From: Schaalia vaccimaxillae DSM 15804
GTDB lineage: Bacteria; Actinomycetota; Actinomycetes; Actinomycetales; Actinomycetaceae
NCBI RefSeq assembly: GCF_000420425.1
Contig: NZ_ATUX01000008.1
Span: 62,001 to 126,000, forward strand
Direction of reading: 5' to 3'
DNA length: 64,000 nucleotides
In this document: positions 35,665-44,687 of the stretch, one piece after another
How the letters are laid out: every line of letters starts with the position of its first letter
How positions within the stretch are numbered: position 1 is the stretch's first letter
Made by a program: the position numbers and the translations under genes
The notes under the pieces: generated by a model
Told to the model about the DNA's origin: nothing
Databases searched by the model: none
What the model saw: only the letters and a program-made list of their open reading frames with translations

Positions 35665-36398
35665 CAGTACGACCTCCGCGTGTCGGCGGGCGCGGTCGTG
35701 GCGCCCTTGAACTCGACGGGGATGCCGCCGAGCGGGTAGTCCTTGCGTTGCGGGTGTCCAACCCAGTCGTCGGGCATCGCGGTGCGGGTCAGTGACGGGT
35801 GTCCGTCGAAGACAATTCCAATGAGGTCCCAGGTTTCACGTTCCTGCCAGTCGTTGGCCGGATAGATCCCCACGATAGAGGGGATGTGCGGATCGGCGTC
35901 GGGGCAGACAACCTCGAGACGCAGGGTGCGCGAATAAGTGATGGACATCAGCGGGTAGATGGCATGCAGTTCGCGCCCCTTGTCGGCCGGGTAGTGCACA
36001 CCGTTAGTGCCCAGGCACATTTCGAAACGCAGGTCCGGGTCGTCACGCAGGTACTTGGCGACGCGGGCAATGTGGTCGCGAACAATGAAAATTGTCAGTT
36101 CGCCGCGATCAACAACGACCTTCTCAATGACGTCGGCAACGGCCAAGCCGTCGGCTGCAATGAGTTCTTCGAGGACGTCGACAACAGTGTCGAACCAGCC
36201 GCCGTAGGGGCGCATGGCTTCTCCGGGCAGGAAGGATTCGGAGACTAGACCGTCAAAGCCTGTCGTATCCGTGCCAAATCCTGTGCCAAAGAGGCCAGAG
36301 CGGGTGCCGACGAGTTCGGGTTCAGGCTTTGCGCGATCCGGCGGGACAATGTCAGCGCTGAATCTCTGATCTTCGGGAGTCTGGAGGTCGTCGCTCAT
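35664..36398 (-). CDS. nuoC: NADH-quinone oxidoreductase subunit C
   Basis: 244-residue 30-kDa-type subunit. Signature [20 protein letters not shown] and the ending [16 protein letters not shown] are present. The N-terminal ~70 residues are variable and hydrophilic. Overlaps the nuoB stop by 4 bases. Confidence 0.96.
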   Translation of the reverse strand: MSDDLQTPEDQRFSADIVPPDRAKPEPELVGTRSGLFGTGFGTDTTGFDGLVSESFLPGEAMRPYGGWFDTVVDVLEELIAADGLAVADVIEKVVVDRGELTIFIVRDHIARVAKYLRDDPDLRFEMCLGTNGVHYPADKGRELHAIYPLMSITYSRTLRLEVVCPDADPHIPSIVGIYPANDWQERETWDLIGIVFDGHPSLTRTAMPDDWVGHPQRKDYPLGGIPVEFKGATTAPADTRRSY

Positions 36399-36949
36399 GC
36401 GAGGAGTCCCTTCATCTGGTGGGTCGGTGTTGCAGCCAGCGCAGCCTGCTCAGCCTTGCGGGCGATCTCGCGTCGGTGTGCACCCAGCGGCTCCTTGCCG
36501 ATTTGTTCACGCAGCACGAGGACGGCGTGGATCAGAGCTTCGGGGCGAGGCGGACAGCCGGGCAGGTAGACGTCAACGGGGACAATGTGGTCACAACCCT
36601 GGACGACGGCGTAGTTGTTGAACATGCCGCCCGAGGAGGCGCAGGCCCCCATCGAGATGACCCACTTAGGTTCGGGCATCGAGTCGTAAACGCGACGCAC
36701 CACGGGAGCCATCTTGTGGGAGACACGGCCCGAGACGATCATCATGTCGGAGTGACGCGGCGAAGCACGGAACACCTCAAGGCCAAAGCGTGCCATGTCG
36801 AAGCGCGGGGTACCGGCGGCCATCATTTCGATGGCGCAGCAGGCCAGACCCATGGTGACGGGCCACTGGCTATATTTACGTCCGAGGCCGAGGATCTTCT
36901 CGACGCTGGTCAGCGCGATACCTGCGGGAATCTTTTCTTCAAGACCCAT
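36395..36949 (-). CDS. nuoB: NADH-quinone oxidoreductase subunit B
   Basis: 184-residue subunit holding cluster N2, the last before quinone. Ligands: tandem cysteines in [10 protein letters not shown], then [20 protein letters not shown] and LPGCPPRPE. Start [20 protein letters not shown] is typical. It lies 18 bases after nuoA. Confidence 0.97.
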   Translation of the reverse strand: MGLEEKIPAGIALTSVEKILGLGRKYSQWPVTMGLACCAIEMMAAGTPRFDMARFGLEVFRASPRHSDMMIVSGRVSHKMAPVVRRVYDSMPEPKWVISMGACASSGGMFNNYAVVQGCDHIVPVDVYLPGCPPRPEALIHAVLVLREQIGKEPLGAHRREIARKAEQAALAATPTHQMKGLLA

Positions 36950-36967
36950 TGCTACTTCTCCTTAACC

Positions 36968-37327
36968 TCAGTAATCCAGGCCGCCACGGCGCCACACGTA
37001 GGCGTAGGGAACGGTGATGAGGGTGATAAAGGTCAACATGGTGACCAAACCGAACAGGCCGAGCTGGTTGAAGGCCACAGCCCACGGGTACATGAAGACG
37101 ACTTCGATGTCGAAGATGATGAATAGCATTGCCACCAGGTAGTACTTGATGGGGAATCGACCCTCGTGCAGGTGGGTGCTGGTGGGCTCAACGCCGCACT
37201 CGTAGTTCTGGGACTTGACCTTCGACTTCTTCGAAGGACCCAAGAGGTGGGAGAGCCCCAATCCGGCGAGGGCCACCACTGCGGAGGCTGCTAGCGCAAT
37301 GAGCAGCGGGAAATAGGGATTCGTCAT
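36968..37327 (-). CDS. nuoA: NADH-quinone oxidoreductase subunit A
   Basis: 119-residue three-helix subunit. Family text: YECGVEPTSTHLHEGRFPIK and FIIFDIEVVFMYPWAVAF with the membrane Asp/Glu pair. GGGAGG lies 4 bases before ATG 37327. First nuo gene; the menJ-like reductase ends 37 bases upstream on the same strand, so both probably share one promoter. Confidence 0.97.
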   Translation of the reverse strand: MTNPYFPLLIALAASAVVALAGLGLSHLLGPSKKSKVKSQNYECGVEPTSTHLHEGRFPIKYYLVAMLFIIFDIEVVFMYPWAVAFNQLGLFGLVTMLTFITLITVPYAYVWRRGGLDY

Positions 37328-37364
37328 CGTTCCTCCCAGAATCGATCGGTGCGGGTGCTGACGT

Positions 37365-38645
37365 TCATGCGGCAGACACCATCTTGGAGAGCATGGTGAT
37401 CAGACGGTCATCGAAGTCTCCGCCTGAACGCTCATAGCCGTCGGACAAGAGCTTGTGAACAAGTTTCATCAGACGCGGGATGGGCAGACCGTAGTAGGTG
37501 CACATCCGCATAATCTTCGGGTTCTCAATGAGAGCCACAAAGATGCGTCCAAGCTGGTAGTAGCCGCCGTATTCATCGCGCAACATCTCGGGATACTGGC
37601 TCATTGCTCGGTCGAATCCGGCGCGCGAGGTACGGACAAGGGCCTGGCTGATGCAGTCGGCGGCGTAGCGTCCGGCCTTCATGGCCGGTGCGATACCTTC
37701 GCCGTTATAGGGCGACACCATGCCGCCGGCATCCCCAACTAGGACCAGGCCGCAGCTGTAGTGGGGTTTGCGGTTAAAACTCATAGGCAAAGCGGCTGAG
37801 CGCAGCGTGCCGATCTGGTTTTCGGGGGTAAATCCCCATTCTTGCGGGAGGTTAGCTGTCCACTGTTCGAAGACTTGCTTGTACGGCAGGGTAGTTGCGT
37901 TAGCATTCGAAGCCACCGATCCCAGACCGACGTTGACGATGCCGTCTCCCATGGGGAAGATCCAGCCGTATCCGGGAAGAAGGTCAGATTCGTGTGGCTT
38001 GCCGCTCCACAGTTCCAGGTGCGATTCCATGAATTCTTCGTCGCCACGAGGAGACTTGAAGTAAGCGCGCGCGGCCACACCCATCGGCCGGTTCGTCTTC
38101 TTTTCGATTCCGAGGCGGGTTGACAGGCGGGCAGCCACTCCCCCACAGTCGGCAACAAGTTTGGCGTGGATCGTCAGTTGTTTAGCGGATGCGCCGCGTC
38201 CCGTTTTAGCTTCAACGCCAATGACTCGACCCGATGCGTCGGTCAGAGCGCCGGTTACGGTCACTCCCTCGTAAAGGCGAGCGCCGGCCTCAACAGCCCG
38301 TTGAGCCAAAGCATGGTCGAGGTCCATGCGGGCGCGAGTCATTCCGTATCCGGGCAGGGACTTCGAATCGGGCCAACCCATGGTGACGGTGTGTCCACCA
38401 CCAATGACGGTCAGGCCTTTGTTTCTCATCCATCCGATGGTGTTGACTCCCATGAGGATGAGTTCGTGAACTGCTGCCGGCGTCAGGCCATCTCCGCAGA
38501 TCTTGTCGCGAGGGAATGCGTTCTTTTCCAGGAGAATGACGTCGATTCCAAGGGCGGCCAGGTGATATGCGGTGGAGGATCCAGCGGGGCCAGCTCCGAC
38601 GACAACGACGTCAGCGGACATGTCTCCTGCCAGGTCGGGGACCAA
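37365..38645 (-). CDS. Geranylgeranyl reductase-family flavoprotein (MenJ-like)
   Basis: 426-residue FAD-dependent reductase that in this family saturates isoprenoid double bonds. The FAD motif is VVVGAGPAGSSTAYHLA near residue 12, then KICGDGLTP, GYGWIFPMGDGIVNVGLG and LVGDAGGMVSPYNGEGI. Its place beside nuoA and menG fits a reductase of the menaquinone side chain, as MenJ is in mycobacteria. I chose TTG 38645 because GGGAGG lies 5 bases before it; ATG 38621 has a ribosome site too close, and the longer frame to 38714 has no support. Alternative: a lipid geranylgeranyl reductase. Confidence 0.85.
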   Translation of the reverse strand: MVPDLAGDMSADVVVVGAGPAGSSTAYHLAALGIDVILLEKNAFPRDKICGDGLTPAAVHELILMGVNTIGWMRNKGLTVIGGGHTVTMGWPDSKSLPGYGMTRARMDLDHALAQRAVEAGARLYEGVTVTGALTDASGRVIGVEAKTGRGASAKQLTIHAKLVADCGGVAARLSTRLGIEKKTNRPMGVAARAYFKSPRGDEEFMESHLELWSGKPHESDLLPGYGWIFPMGDGIVNVGLGSVASNANATTLPYKQVFEQWTANLPQEWGFTPENQIGTLRSAALPMSFNRKPHYSCGLVLVGDAGGMVSPYNGEGIAPAMKAGRYAADCISQALVRTSRAGFDRAMSQYPEMLRDEYGGYYQLGRIFVALIENPKIMRMCTYYGLPIPRLMKLVHKLLSDGYERSGGDFDDRLITMLSKMVSAA

Positions 38646-38717
38646 GGCTTCCTCCCGGTTCAGACGCAGCCAGAAGCTGCGCAAATGTGCATGGTGGCGC
38701 GGTGTGCACTTCACCGC

Positions 38718-38860
38718 GGTCCAATTAGGAACCCTAACCTCACTTAGCCGCCATCTAGGAACCGAGCCCGCCCTCGTTGATTTACCGCGGAAAAAACGGC
38801 ATGAGAGACGTGATTGAGGGACCTAATTCCGAAAGATTAAGGTTCCCTAATTTGCGACCA
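38718..38860. promoter_or_regulatory. Cluster of four AATTAGG/AACC motifs upstream of the menJ-nuo operon
   Basis: In the 224-base gap after menG, related sites occur four times: AATTAGGAACCCTAA at 38723-38737, ATCTAGGAACCG at 38753-38764, and on the other strand GGAATTAGGTCCC (38829-38817) and AATTAGGGAACCTTAA (38852-38837). Two point each way. This is the expected promoter region of the nuo operon. Repeated sites suggest a shared DNA-binding protein; none is identified. Confidence 0.55.
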
Positions 38861-38869
38861 TGACGCTGG

Positions 38870-39589
38870 TCACGGCAAAGGCTTGCGGGCTCGATGCAAA
38901 GCGGCAATACCACCCGTGAGATTGCGGTATTCGACCTCGGCCCAACCGTTGTCGCGAATCATCTGCCCCACGGCCACCTGATCGGGCCAATCCCGAATGG
39001 ACTCAACAAGGTAGTCATAAGCAACGTCGTCAGAGGAGGCAACCTTGGCCAACACTGGCATCACCGTCGACTGATAAGCGGTGTACAGCGAACGGAAATA
39101 CTTGTTCGGCGGAGTGGAAAACTCGCACACCACCAGACGTCCCCGCGGACGCACAACCCTGACCATCTCACGCAAAGCCTTGGCAGGATCAGGAATGTTG
39201 CGCAGACCCCAAGAAATTGTCACCGCATCAAAGGAGGCTTCCTCGAAGTCCAAGTCCATTGCATTGCCCTGGACGAATTCGATTTCCGGGTGACGCTGGC
39301 GCCCGACCTCGATCATGCCTTCAGAAATATCGCAGGCCACGACTTCAGCCCCTCCGGCTGCAAGAGCTGCTGAAGAAATACCCGTGCCAGCAGCCACATC
39401 GAGGATGCGTTCACCTGGCCTGGGTGCCACCGCTTTGCGCAAAGCAGTCATCCACACGCGATCCATGCCACCCGTCATCAAGGTGTCCATGAGGTCATAA
39501 CGCTGCGCGACGTGGTCAAACATCGAAGCAATGTCAGTCGTGGACTTGTTGAGATCTGCGCGCAAAGCGCCCTTGGCTCCATCAGTCAT
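38870..39589 (-). CDS. menG: Demethylmenaquinone methyltransferase
   Basis: 239-residue S-adenosylmethionine-dependent methyltransferase of the UbiE/MenG family, last step of menaquinone synthesis. Motifs: FDHVAQRYDLMDTLMTGGMD, LDVAAGTGISSAAL for the cofactor, FDAVTISWGLRNIPDPAKAL and NLTGGIAALHRARKP. ATG 39589 (MTDGAKGALRADL) is chosen by fit to the family; the frame is open further into the divergent menF start. No strong ribosome site is visible. Divergent from menF by 57 bases. Confidence 0.95.
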   Translation of the reverse strand: MTDGAKGALRADLNKSTTDIASMFDHVAQRYDLMDTLMTGGMDRVWMTALRKAVAPRPGERILDVAAGTGISSAALAAGGAEVVACDISEGMIEVGRQRHPEIEFVQGNAMDLDFEEASFDAVTISWGLRNIPDPAKALREMVRVVRPRGRLVVCEFSTPPNKYFRSLYTAYQSTVMPVLAKVASSDDVAYDYLVESIRDWPDQVAVGQMIRDNGWAEVEYRNLTGGIAALHRARKPLP

Positions 39590-39646
39590 AACGCCATCAT
39601 CCCACGCCGAGCCGGATTGGTGCGCACCTGCGACTACGATGGACGC

Positions 39647-40900
39647 ATGCTTGAAGCGTCCGATCCTGCTACGCCCCTGCACATCAGGGCCTTCCGTGTA
39701 CCTTCGGACCTGCCTTTTGCTGATGTTCCCCTCCTGAGCCTTCTGCCCGAATCTGCCGCCCCCCTCGTCTGGTTATCCAAAGAACGTTCGATGGTCGGTT
39801 TTGGACGCGCAGCCCACCTCACATTTGGCGGAGATCATGCCATTGGGGATGCAGGACGGGCTTTCAACCAGCTCGCAGAGGCCTCGACAGTGGAGGCTCC
39901 AGATTCAGCTCCAGCCGTACCTGTAGCGTTTGCCTCCTTCGGCTTTTCGCCCTCCACGCCCTCGGTGCTGGCCGTCCCAGAAATCCTCATCATTGACGAC
40001 GAGGACGGCCGATGGGCCGTGAGTGCTTCCTCGACGGGGCCCGCGCCTGATCCGCTCTCGATCTTAGGCAATATCTGGGGACATATCCGCCCTGCAGCAG
40101 CTCCGACGGGATTGCGCACAGATGTGGGAAAGATGACGCAGGACGAATGGACGGCCTCGGTTCAGACCATGAGCGAACGGCTGCGTGCGGGAGAAGCGTC
40201 GAAAGCTGTGATGACTCGCGACCTGCCAGTTTTGGCGGATACACGAATTGACGAGCGTTTCTTGCTGTCGCGGCTATCGGATCTTTATCCCGACACATGG
40301 CGATTTTGTGTCGACGGATTAGTGGGGGCAACTCCAGAGATGCTGGGCGCTGCCCACGCTGGTCGTTTGGAATCACGGGTCTTGGCCGGTACGGCTGCGC
40401 CGGGTGCAGGGGATTCCCTTATGGAGTCAGCCAAGGATCGCAGCGAGCATGAGCTAGCTGTGTCTTCAGTGGTCGATGCGCTGGCCCCCCTTGTCTCCGA
40501 CCTGTGTTTCGCCGACACACCTTTCGTTTTAGATCTGCCGAACGTGTCACACCTAGCCACAGATATTTCTGCTTCGCTCAATGGGATTGGGTTGTTAGAT
40601 ACGGTCGAGGCGGTGCATCCCACTGCTGCGGTGTGTGGGACTCCTCGGATAGATGCTTTACGTCTTTTAGGTGAGCTTGAGCGGACAGAAAGGGGCCGCT
40701 ACTCGGGTCCTGTTGGGTGGATCGACGCTGGCGGCGAGGGCGAGTTCGCCTTGGCTTTGCGCTGCGGCCAGCTTGAGGATGATGGGCGGACTTTGCGCCT
40801 CTTTGCAGGCGGCGGCATCATGCCTGATTCTGATCCTGAAGCCGAGTTGGCGGAAACCCGAGCCAAAATGAAGCCCCTCCTGGACGCCCTGGGCCTCTAA
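39647..40900 (+). CDS. menF: Isochorismate synthase
   Basis: 417-residue chorismate-utilising enzyme converting chorismate to isochorismate, first committed step to menaquinone. C-terminal catalytic domain: GLVGATPEMLGAAHAGRLES, SAKDRSEHELAVSSVVDAL with the metal-binding glutamate region, VHPTAAVCGTPR and RGRYSGPVGWIDAGGEGEFA. The N-terminal ~130 residues are variable. A salicylate or anthranilate relative is unlikely given the men neighbours. A -10-like TACGAT (39635-39640) ends 6 bases before ATG 39647, suggesting a leaderless message; the longer frame to 39512 runs into menG. Confidence 0.92.
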   Translation: MLEASDPATPLHIRAFRVPSDLPFADVPLLSLLPESAAPLVWLSKERSMVGFGRAAHLTFGGDHAIGDAGRAFNQLAEASTVEAPDSAPAVPVAFASFGFSPSTPSVLAVPEILIIDDEDGRWAVSASSTGPAPDPLSILGNIWGHIRPAAAPTGLRTDVGKMTQDEWTASVQTMSERLRAGEASKAVMTRDLPVLADTRIDERFLLSRLSDLYPDTWRFCVDGLVGATPEMLGAAHAGRLESRVLAGTAAPGAGDSLMESAKDRSEHELAVSSVVDALAPLVSDLCFADTPFVLDLPNVSHLATDISASLNGIGLLDTVEAVHPTAAVCGTPRIDALRLLGELERTERGRYSGPVGWIDAGGEGEFALALRCGQLEDDGRTLRLFAGGGIMPDSDPEAELAETRAKMKPLLDALGL

Positions 40901-40915
40901 GCCTGCGTCCCCCTC

Positions 40916-41025
40916 GTCCCTCCCGCGAAGGACGCCCATAACTTCGCCGAGGGACGCCCAAAACTCTCCCGAAGGACGCCCATCCTTCCCACGAGGGACG
41001 CCCATCCTTCCCACGAGGGACGCCC
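40916..41025 (+). repeat. 22-bp intergenic repeat array C (five units)
   Basis: Reading the minus strand from 41025, units of exactly 22 bases begin GGGCGTCC(C/T)TCG at 41025, 41003, 40981, 40959 and 40937. The first two units are identical; the others vary in the second half (GAGAGTTTT, CGAAGTTAT). It fills the gap between convergent menF and htrA. In sense orientation it follows the menF stop after a short C-rich tract, the same polarity as arrays A, B, E and F. Confidence 0.92.
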
Positions 41026-41036
41026 CTCGGGAACTT

Positions 41037-42788
41037 CTAGCTCTGAGATTGCAGTACCGCGGCCACTTCCTGCTGCTCGCCCTCACGAACGAAGGTGATC
41101 GTCACTTCGTCGCCTGCGACATAGCGACGAATGTAGCCTGTGAGTTGCTTAGACGACGAGACCGCCGATCCGTTCACCGCAATGATCGTGTCTCCGACCT
41201 TAAGGCCAGCCTCCTGCGCCGAACCACCAGAGACCAGTTCCGCAATTTCAGCACCGGCCTTGGTCGCGCCGTTAACCTGCACTCCAGCAGTCCTAACAGA
41301 AACACCCAAAACCGCATGATCGACCGAACCGGTGGCAATGAGCTGATCGGCCACAGAGCGCACCAGGTCAACGGGAATAGCAAAACCCAAACCAATTGAT
41401 CCAGCAGAAGTCGACGAATCCGACGAAGACGACATCGATGCAATCGACGAATTAATGCCGATCACCGCCCCCGTTGCGTCGAACAAAGGCCCGCCGGAAT
41501 TACCCGGGTTAATCGACGCATCAACCTGGATCGCATTGGTAATCACCGAATCCGAAGTTGTCGTGGCCTGTTGGCTTTGCAAACCCGGCAGCTGGCCGAA
41601 AGGATCCTGCGGGTTGGTCTGCTCGGACTTGTCTTGCGTTGACACCTCAACGGGGCGATCCAGCGCCGAAATAATGCCCGTCGTCACCGTGTTCGATAGA
41701 CCTAACGGTGCGCCGATCGCCATAACTTCTTCGCCAACAGCCAGACCGGAAGAGGACCCAAAGTTGGCGACCGTCAGATCCGATGGCGCGTCCATTAATT
41801 TAATAACGGCAAGGTCGGTCGTCTGGTCATGGCCAATAACCTGAGCGTCGTAAATGCGCCCATCAGCCAGTGTCACTTGGACGGCTCCATCGCCGGTCAG
41901 CGCCGAGGAAATCACGTGGTAGTTGGTGACGATGTGCCCCTCGGCGTTATAAATGACGCCTGAACCGGTACCCGATGATGATGACGAGGACGCGGCAATC
42001 GTCACGACTGCTGGCGAGACAGCCGCCGACACTGCTTGCCAGTCTGCGCTTTGACCCGTCTGTTCCACGGGCTGGACCGTTTGAGCTTGGGTTGCAGACG
42101 AAACCGTCGTTGTTGTTGACGAGGCCGAACCCGCGGTGCTGGCTCGGTTGTTGAAGACAGCCCACGATCCACCAACAGAAACGAGGGCGGTGACGACCAT
42201 GGCGGAAGTTAAGGCGAGCCAGCCGGGGCTCGACTTCTTCTTGGATTTTCGGGTTCCAACGGCGACGGGGGCAGATAGTCCCGCGGGCGGAGCGGGAGGC
42301 GTTTGAGTCGAGCGCTCCGCGGCGGGCTGCCACTGTCCGAGGGGCTGGTGCCATTGGGCGGTGGGCTCGCTCTGCGCCGCGGTCGGCTGAGGCTGCGAAC
42401 TGACAGCCTGGTTCTGGGGGCTAGCCTGTTGCAACTGCGCCGCCGACTGATCAGCTGTGGAGCCCGGTTGGACCTTTGAGCTCTCAGCTACACCTGCAGG
42501 CTGATCTAACGAGGCGCTTGGCTGACTCCAACGAGCCAGCGCTTGTTCAGCGTGAGCGCCACCGGTTGACTGTTCGCATTGTCCAGCAGAAGGCGCTGGC
42601 TGCGGTTCATGCTGCGATGCATGAGGCTCAAACGCGCGGGGTTCGGTCACGCGAGGTTCGAACGCATGGGGTTCGACTGGCTCGGTCATAGCCGAGTTTC
42701 CTTCGCCTTGCGGATTCCACACCTGGTCGGGCGAGGGCGCCGGCCACTGCGGTTGCCCAGTTTGTCCGATTGGATTCTCTTCAGTCAT
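41037..42788 (-). CDS. HtrA/DegP-type membrane-anchored serine protease with PDZ domain
   Basis: 583 residues. Residues 1-180 are a cytosolic, low-complexity Pro/Gln/Glu-rich region, 189-211 one membrane helix, and the rest is extracytoplasmic. The trypsin-like triad is His291 (VTNYHV), Asp325 (TTDLAVIKL) and Ser431 (GNSGGPL), and a PDZ domain covers about 490-575. Such proteases degrade or refold damaged exported proteins. GAGG lies 5 bases before ATG 42788. Same strand as, and 63 bases after, menD, so it may be co-transcribed with the men genes. Confidence 0.93.
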   Translation of the reverse strand: MTEENPIGQTGQPQWPAPSPDQVWNPQGEGNSAMTEPVEPHAFEPRVTEPRAFEPHASQHEPQPAPSAGQCEQSTGGAHAEQALARWSQPSASLDQPAGVAESSKVQPGSTADQSAAQLQQASPQNQAVSSQPQPTAAQSEPTAQWHQPLGQWQPAAERSTQTPPAPPAGLSAPVAVGTRKSKKKSSPGWLALTSAMVVTALVSVGGSWAVFNNRASTAGSASSTTTTVSSATQAQTVQPVEQTGQSADWQAVSAAVSPAVVTIAASSSSSSGTGSGVIYNAEGHIVTNYHVISSALTGDGAVQVTLADGRIYDAQVIGHDQTTDLAVIKLMDAPSDLTVANFGSSSGLAVGEEVMAIGAPLGLSNTVTTGIISALDRPVEVSTQDKSEQTNPQDPFGQLPGLQSQQATTTSDSVITNAIQVDASINPGNSGGPLFDATGAVIGINSSIASMSSSSDSSTSAGSIGLGFAIPVDLVRSVADQLIATGSVDHAVLGVSVRTAGVQVNGATKAGAEIAELVSGGSAQEAGLKVGDTIIAVNGSAVSSSKQLTGYIRRYVAGDEVTITFVREGEQQEVAAVLQSQS

Positions 42789-42851
42789 CACTGCCTCTTT
42801 CAGGACGCACATTCATGCTTGATGAAACAAGTGTGTACCCGTTCCATAAGC

Positions 42852-44687
42852 TCACGCTGGAGGTTTTCTGAGAGTCTGCTGTGACGATGGCCGCGGGTGT
42901 GCGACCTGCCTCACTGCACGGAAAAGATCAGGTTGGCGAGGTGTCACCACGTGAATCACCCGAATGCCACGACCACCGTTATCCCCACCACTGAACACTC
43001 TTGAAGCACGCGCGGTTAAGACTTCCCTTAAAGCTTCATTCGACGTTACCGACACATATTCGCAGTGATAGGCCCGCGCCAGCCCCTCAATCGACGTCGA
43101 TTGAGGTGTGGCAAACCACCTTTCAAAAACATCGCGATATTGCTCTTGACCATGTTCAAGTCCGGCGAAGATTCCCCCGCCGTGATCATCCACAACCACC
43201 ACATCAAGGTTGGGGGCGGCCTCGTCCTCGGGAATCGACAACGCACCCACATCATGGAAGAAGGTCAGATCCCCCATAACTGCTGTTGTCGGCCTGCCAG
43301 TAGCCACAGCAACCCCCACGGCCGTCGCAATTGTGCCGTCGATCCCCGCCAGCCCACGGTTGGACACCACCGGACGAAGCGCCCACTCCTCAACACCCAG
43401 GTCAAAAGCACGCACCGAGTTAGACGCCCCCAAAACCAGCGGACCGTCGGTGTACGAAGCAACAATGCGAGCAATCGACACAACCGAAGGAGCATCATCT
43501 TCCGCCAACTCAGGCAACCCGACCAGCGCCTCGGACACACGCGAAGCCTCCTGCTGCCACTTCTCGAACCATTCCTGCGCTCCCTCCGGCACTGACCACG
43601 ACGAGCTAGGCGCAGCAAGGCCAGCCACCACCACATCAGCGCGACCAGCAACATCGGCCCACTCAGGCGCTCCATCGACCACGACAATGCGAATATCCGG
43701 CCTAGCCAAAAGCGCCGAAACTGGACGAGACAAAGTCGGACGCCCCGTCACAATCACCTGGCGAATTTGGGGAACTAACTGCGAGGACGACAGCAGCGCC
43801 TGCTGGAAAGCAACGGCTTCGGGAACACCAGTGAGCCCACTTGTCGGCTCTGCAAGGATCGGGATACGGGCCCGGCGCGCCCACTCACGAGCCTCAAGAT
43901 CAGCGCCATCACCAGCAACAATGACCGTCTCAGACTGGGCATCAACCGCCCTCTCCCACGGACAAGGCTGCGGCTGACTACGCCAAATGAGGGGGATTCG
44001 AGGCTCATCGGCCACCCGGGCGGCCCCCTCGGCAGGAGTCAGCGGATCACGCAAACCCACATTGATCTGGACCGGCCCCGCAGTCCCAGACGGCGCTCCC
44101 ACGGCCGCAGCCACAGCCCTCGAAACGATTGCAGCCAACCGATGATCGGCCTCGACGCCAGCAGGAACATCCCACACGCCACGCACATGTGACCCAAACA
44201 TTCCCGGCTGATCAGTGGTCTGCGAAGCCCCAACTCCACGCATCTCGAAAGGCCGATCGGCCGTGACAGTGATGATTGGCAGACGCGCATGGTAGGCCTC
44301 AGCAATGCCCGCATGCAATTCGGCTACAGCTCCACCACTGGTGGTCACCACCGCCACAGGCGAGGCCGCACGCACGCCCTCGAGAATCCCAGATTCGCTG
44401 CAGGCGCGCGCCTCTACGAAAGCCGAACCACGTGACAGCCCCACGGCAAGAAAAGCCGCCGAACGCTCATCAAGACGCACATGCGCGCGCAAGATCCCCC
44501 GGCCCAAGAGGGCATCCAACGCGTAAGCGAAGGGAGCGCTACGAGATCCAGGGCAGTACACAACGTCGCGCACTCCGGCCGCTGCAAGGGCCTGCAAGAT
44601 CATCGAAGCCGCCAGAATCGAGGGGTTCTCACCAGCTGCCGCCTCGTCCGACCGGTTGCCCGCCCCAAGGCTGTCCTGCCTCATCAT
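42852..44687 (-). CDS. menD: 2-succinyl-5-enolpyruvyl-6-hydroxy-3-cyclohexene-1-carboxylate synthase
   Basis: 611-residue thiamine-diphosphate enzyme joining isochorismate and 2-oxoglutarate. It has VVYCPGSRSAPFAYAL near the N-terminus, LDERSAAFLAVGLSRGS with the conserved glutamate, SNRGLAGIDGTIATAVGVA and GDLTFFHDVGAL for the cofactor, and DDHGGGIFAGLEHGQ. GGGAGG lies 4 bases before ATG 44687, which overlaps the menC stop (ATGA). Confidence 0.96.
   Translation of the reverse strand: MMRQDSLGAGNRSDEAAAGENPSILAASMILQALAAAGVRDVVYCPGSRSAPFAYALDALLGRGILRAHVRLDERSAAFLAVGLSRGSAFVEARACSESGILEGVRAASPVAVVTTSGGAVAELHAGIAEAYHARLPIITVTADRPFEMRGVGASQTTDQPGMFGSHVRGVWDVPAGVEADHRLAAIVSRAVAAAVGAPSGTAGPVQINVGLRDPLTPAEGAARVADEPRIPLIWRSQPQPCPWERAVDAQSETVIVAGDGADLEAREWARRARIPILAEPTSGLTGVPEAVAFQQALLSSSQLVPQIRQVIVTGRPTLSRPVSALLARPDIRIVVVDGAPEWADVAGRADVVVAGLAAPSSSWSVPEGAQEWFEKWQQEASRVSEALVGLPELAEDDAPSVVSIARIVASYTDGPLVLGASNSVRAFDLGVEEWALRPVVSNRGLAGIDGTIATAVGVAVATGRPTTAVMGDLTFFHDVGALSIPEDEAAPNLDVVVVDDHGGGIFAGLEHGQEQYRDVFERWFATPQSTSIEGLARAYHCEYVSVTSNEALREVLTARASRVFSGGDNGGRGIRVIHVVTPRQPDLFRAVRQVAHPRPSSQQTLRKPPA

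Noticed and set aside
40916-41025. CRISPR array
   Set aside because: The repeats are contiguous 22-bp units without unique spacers, and no cas genes are present.
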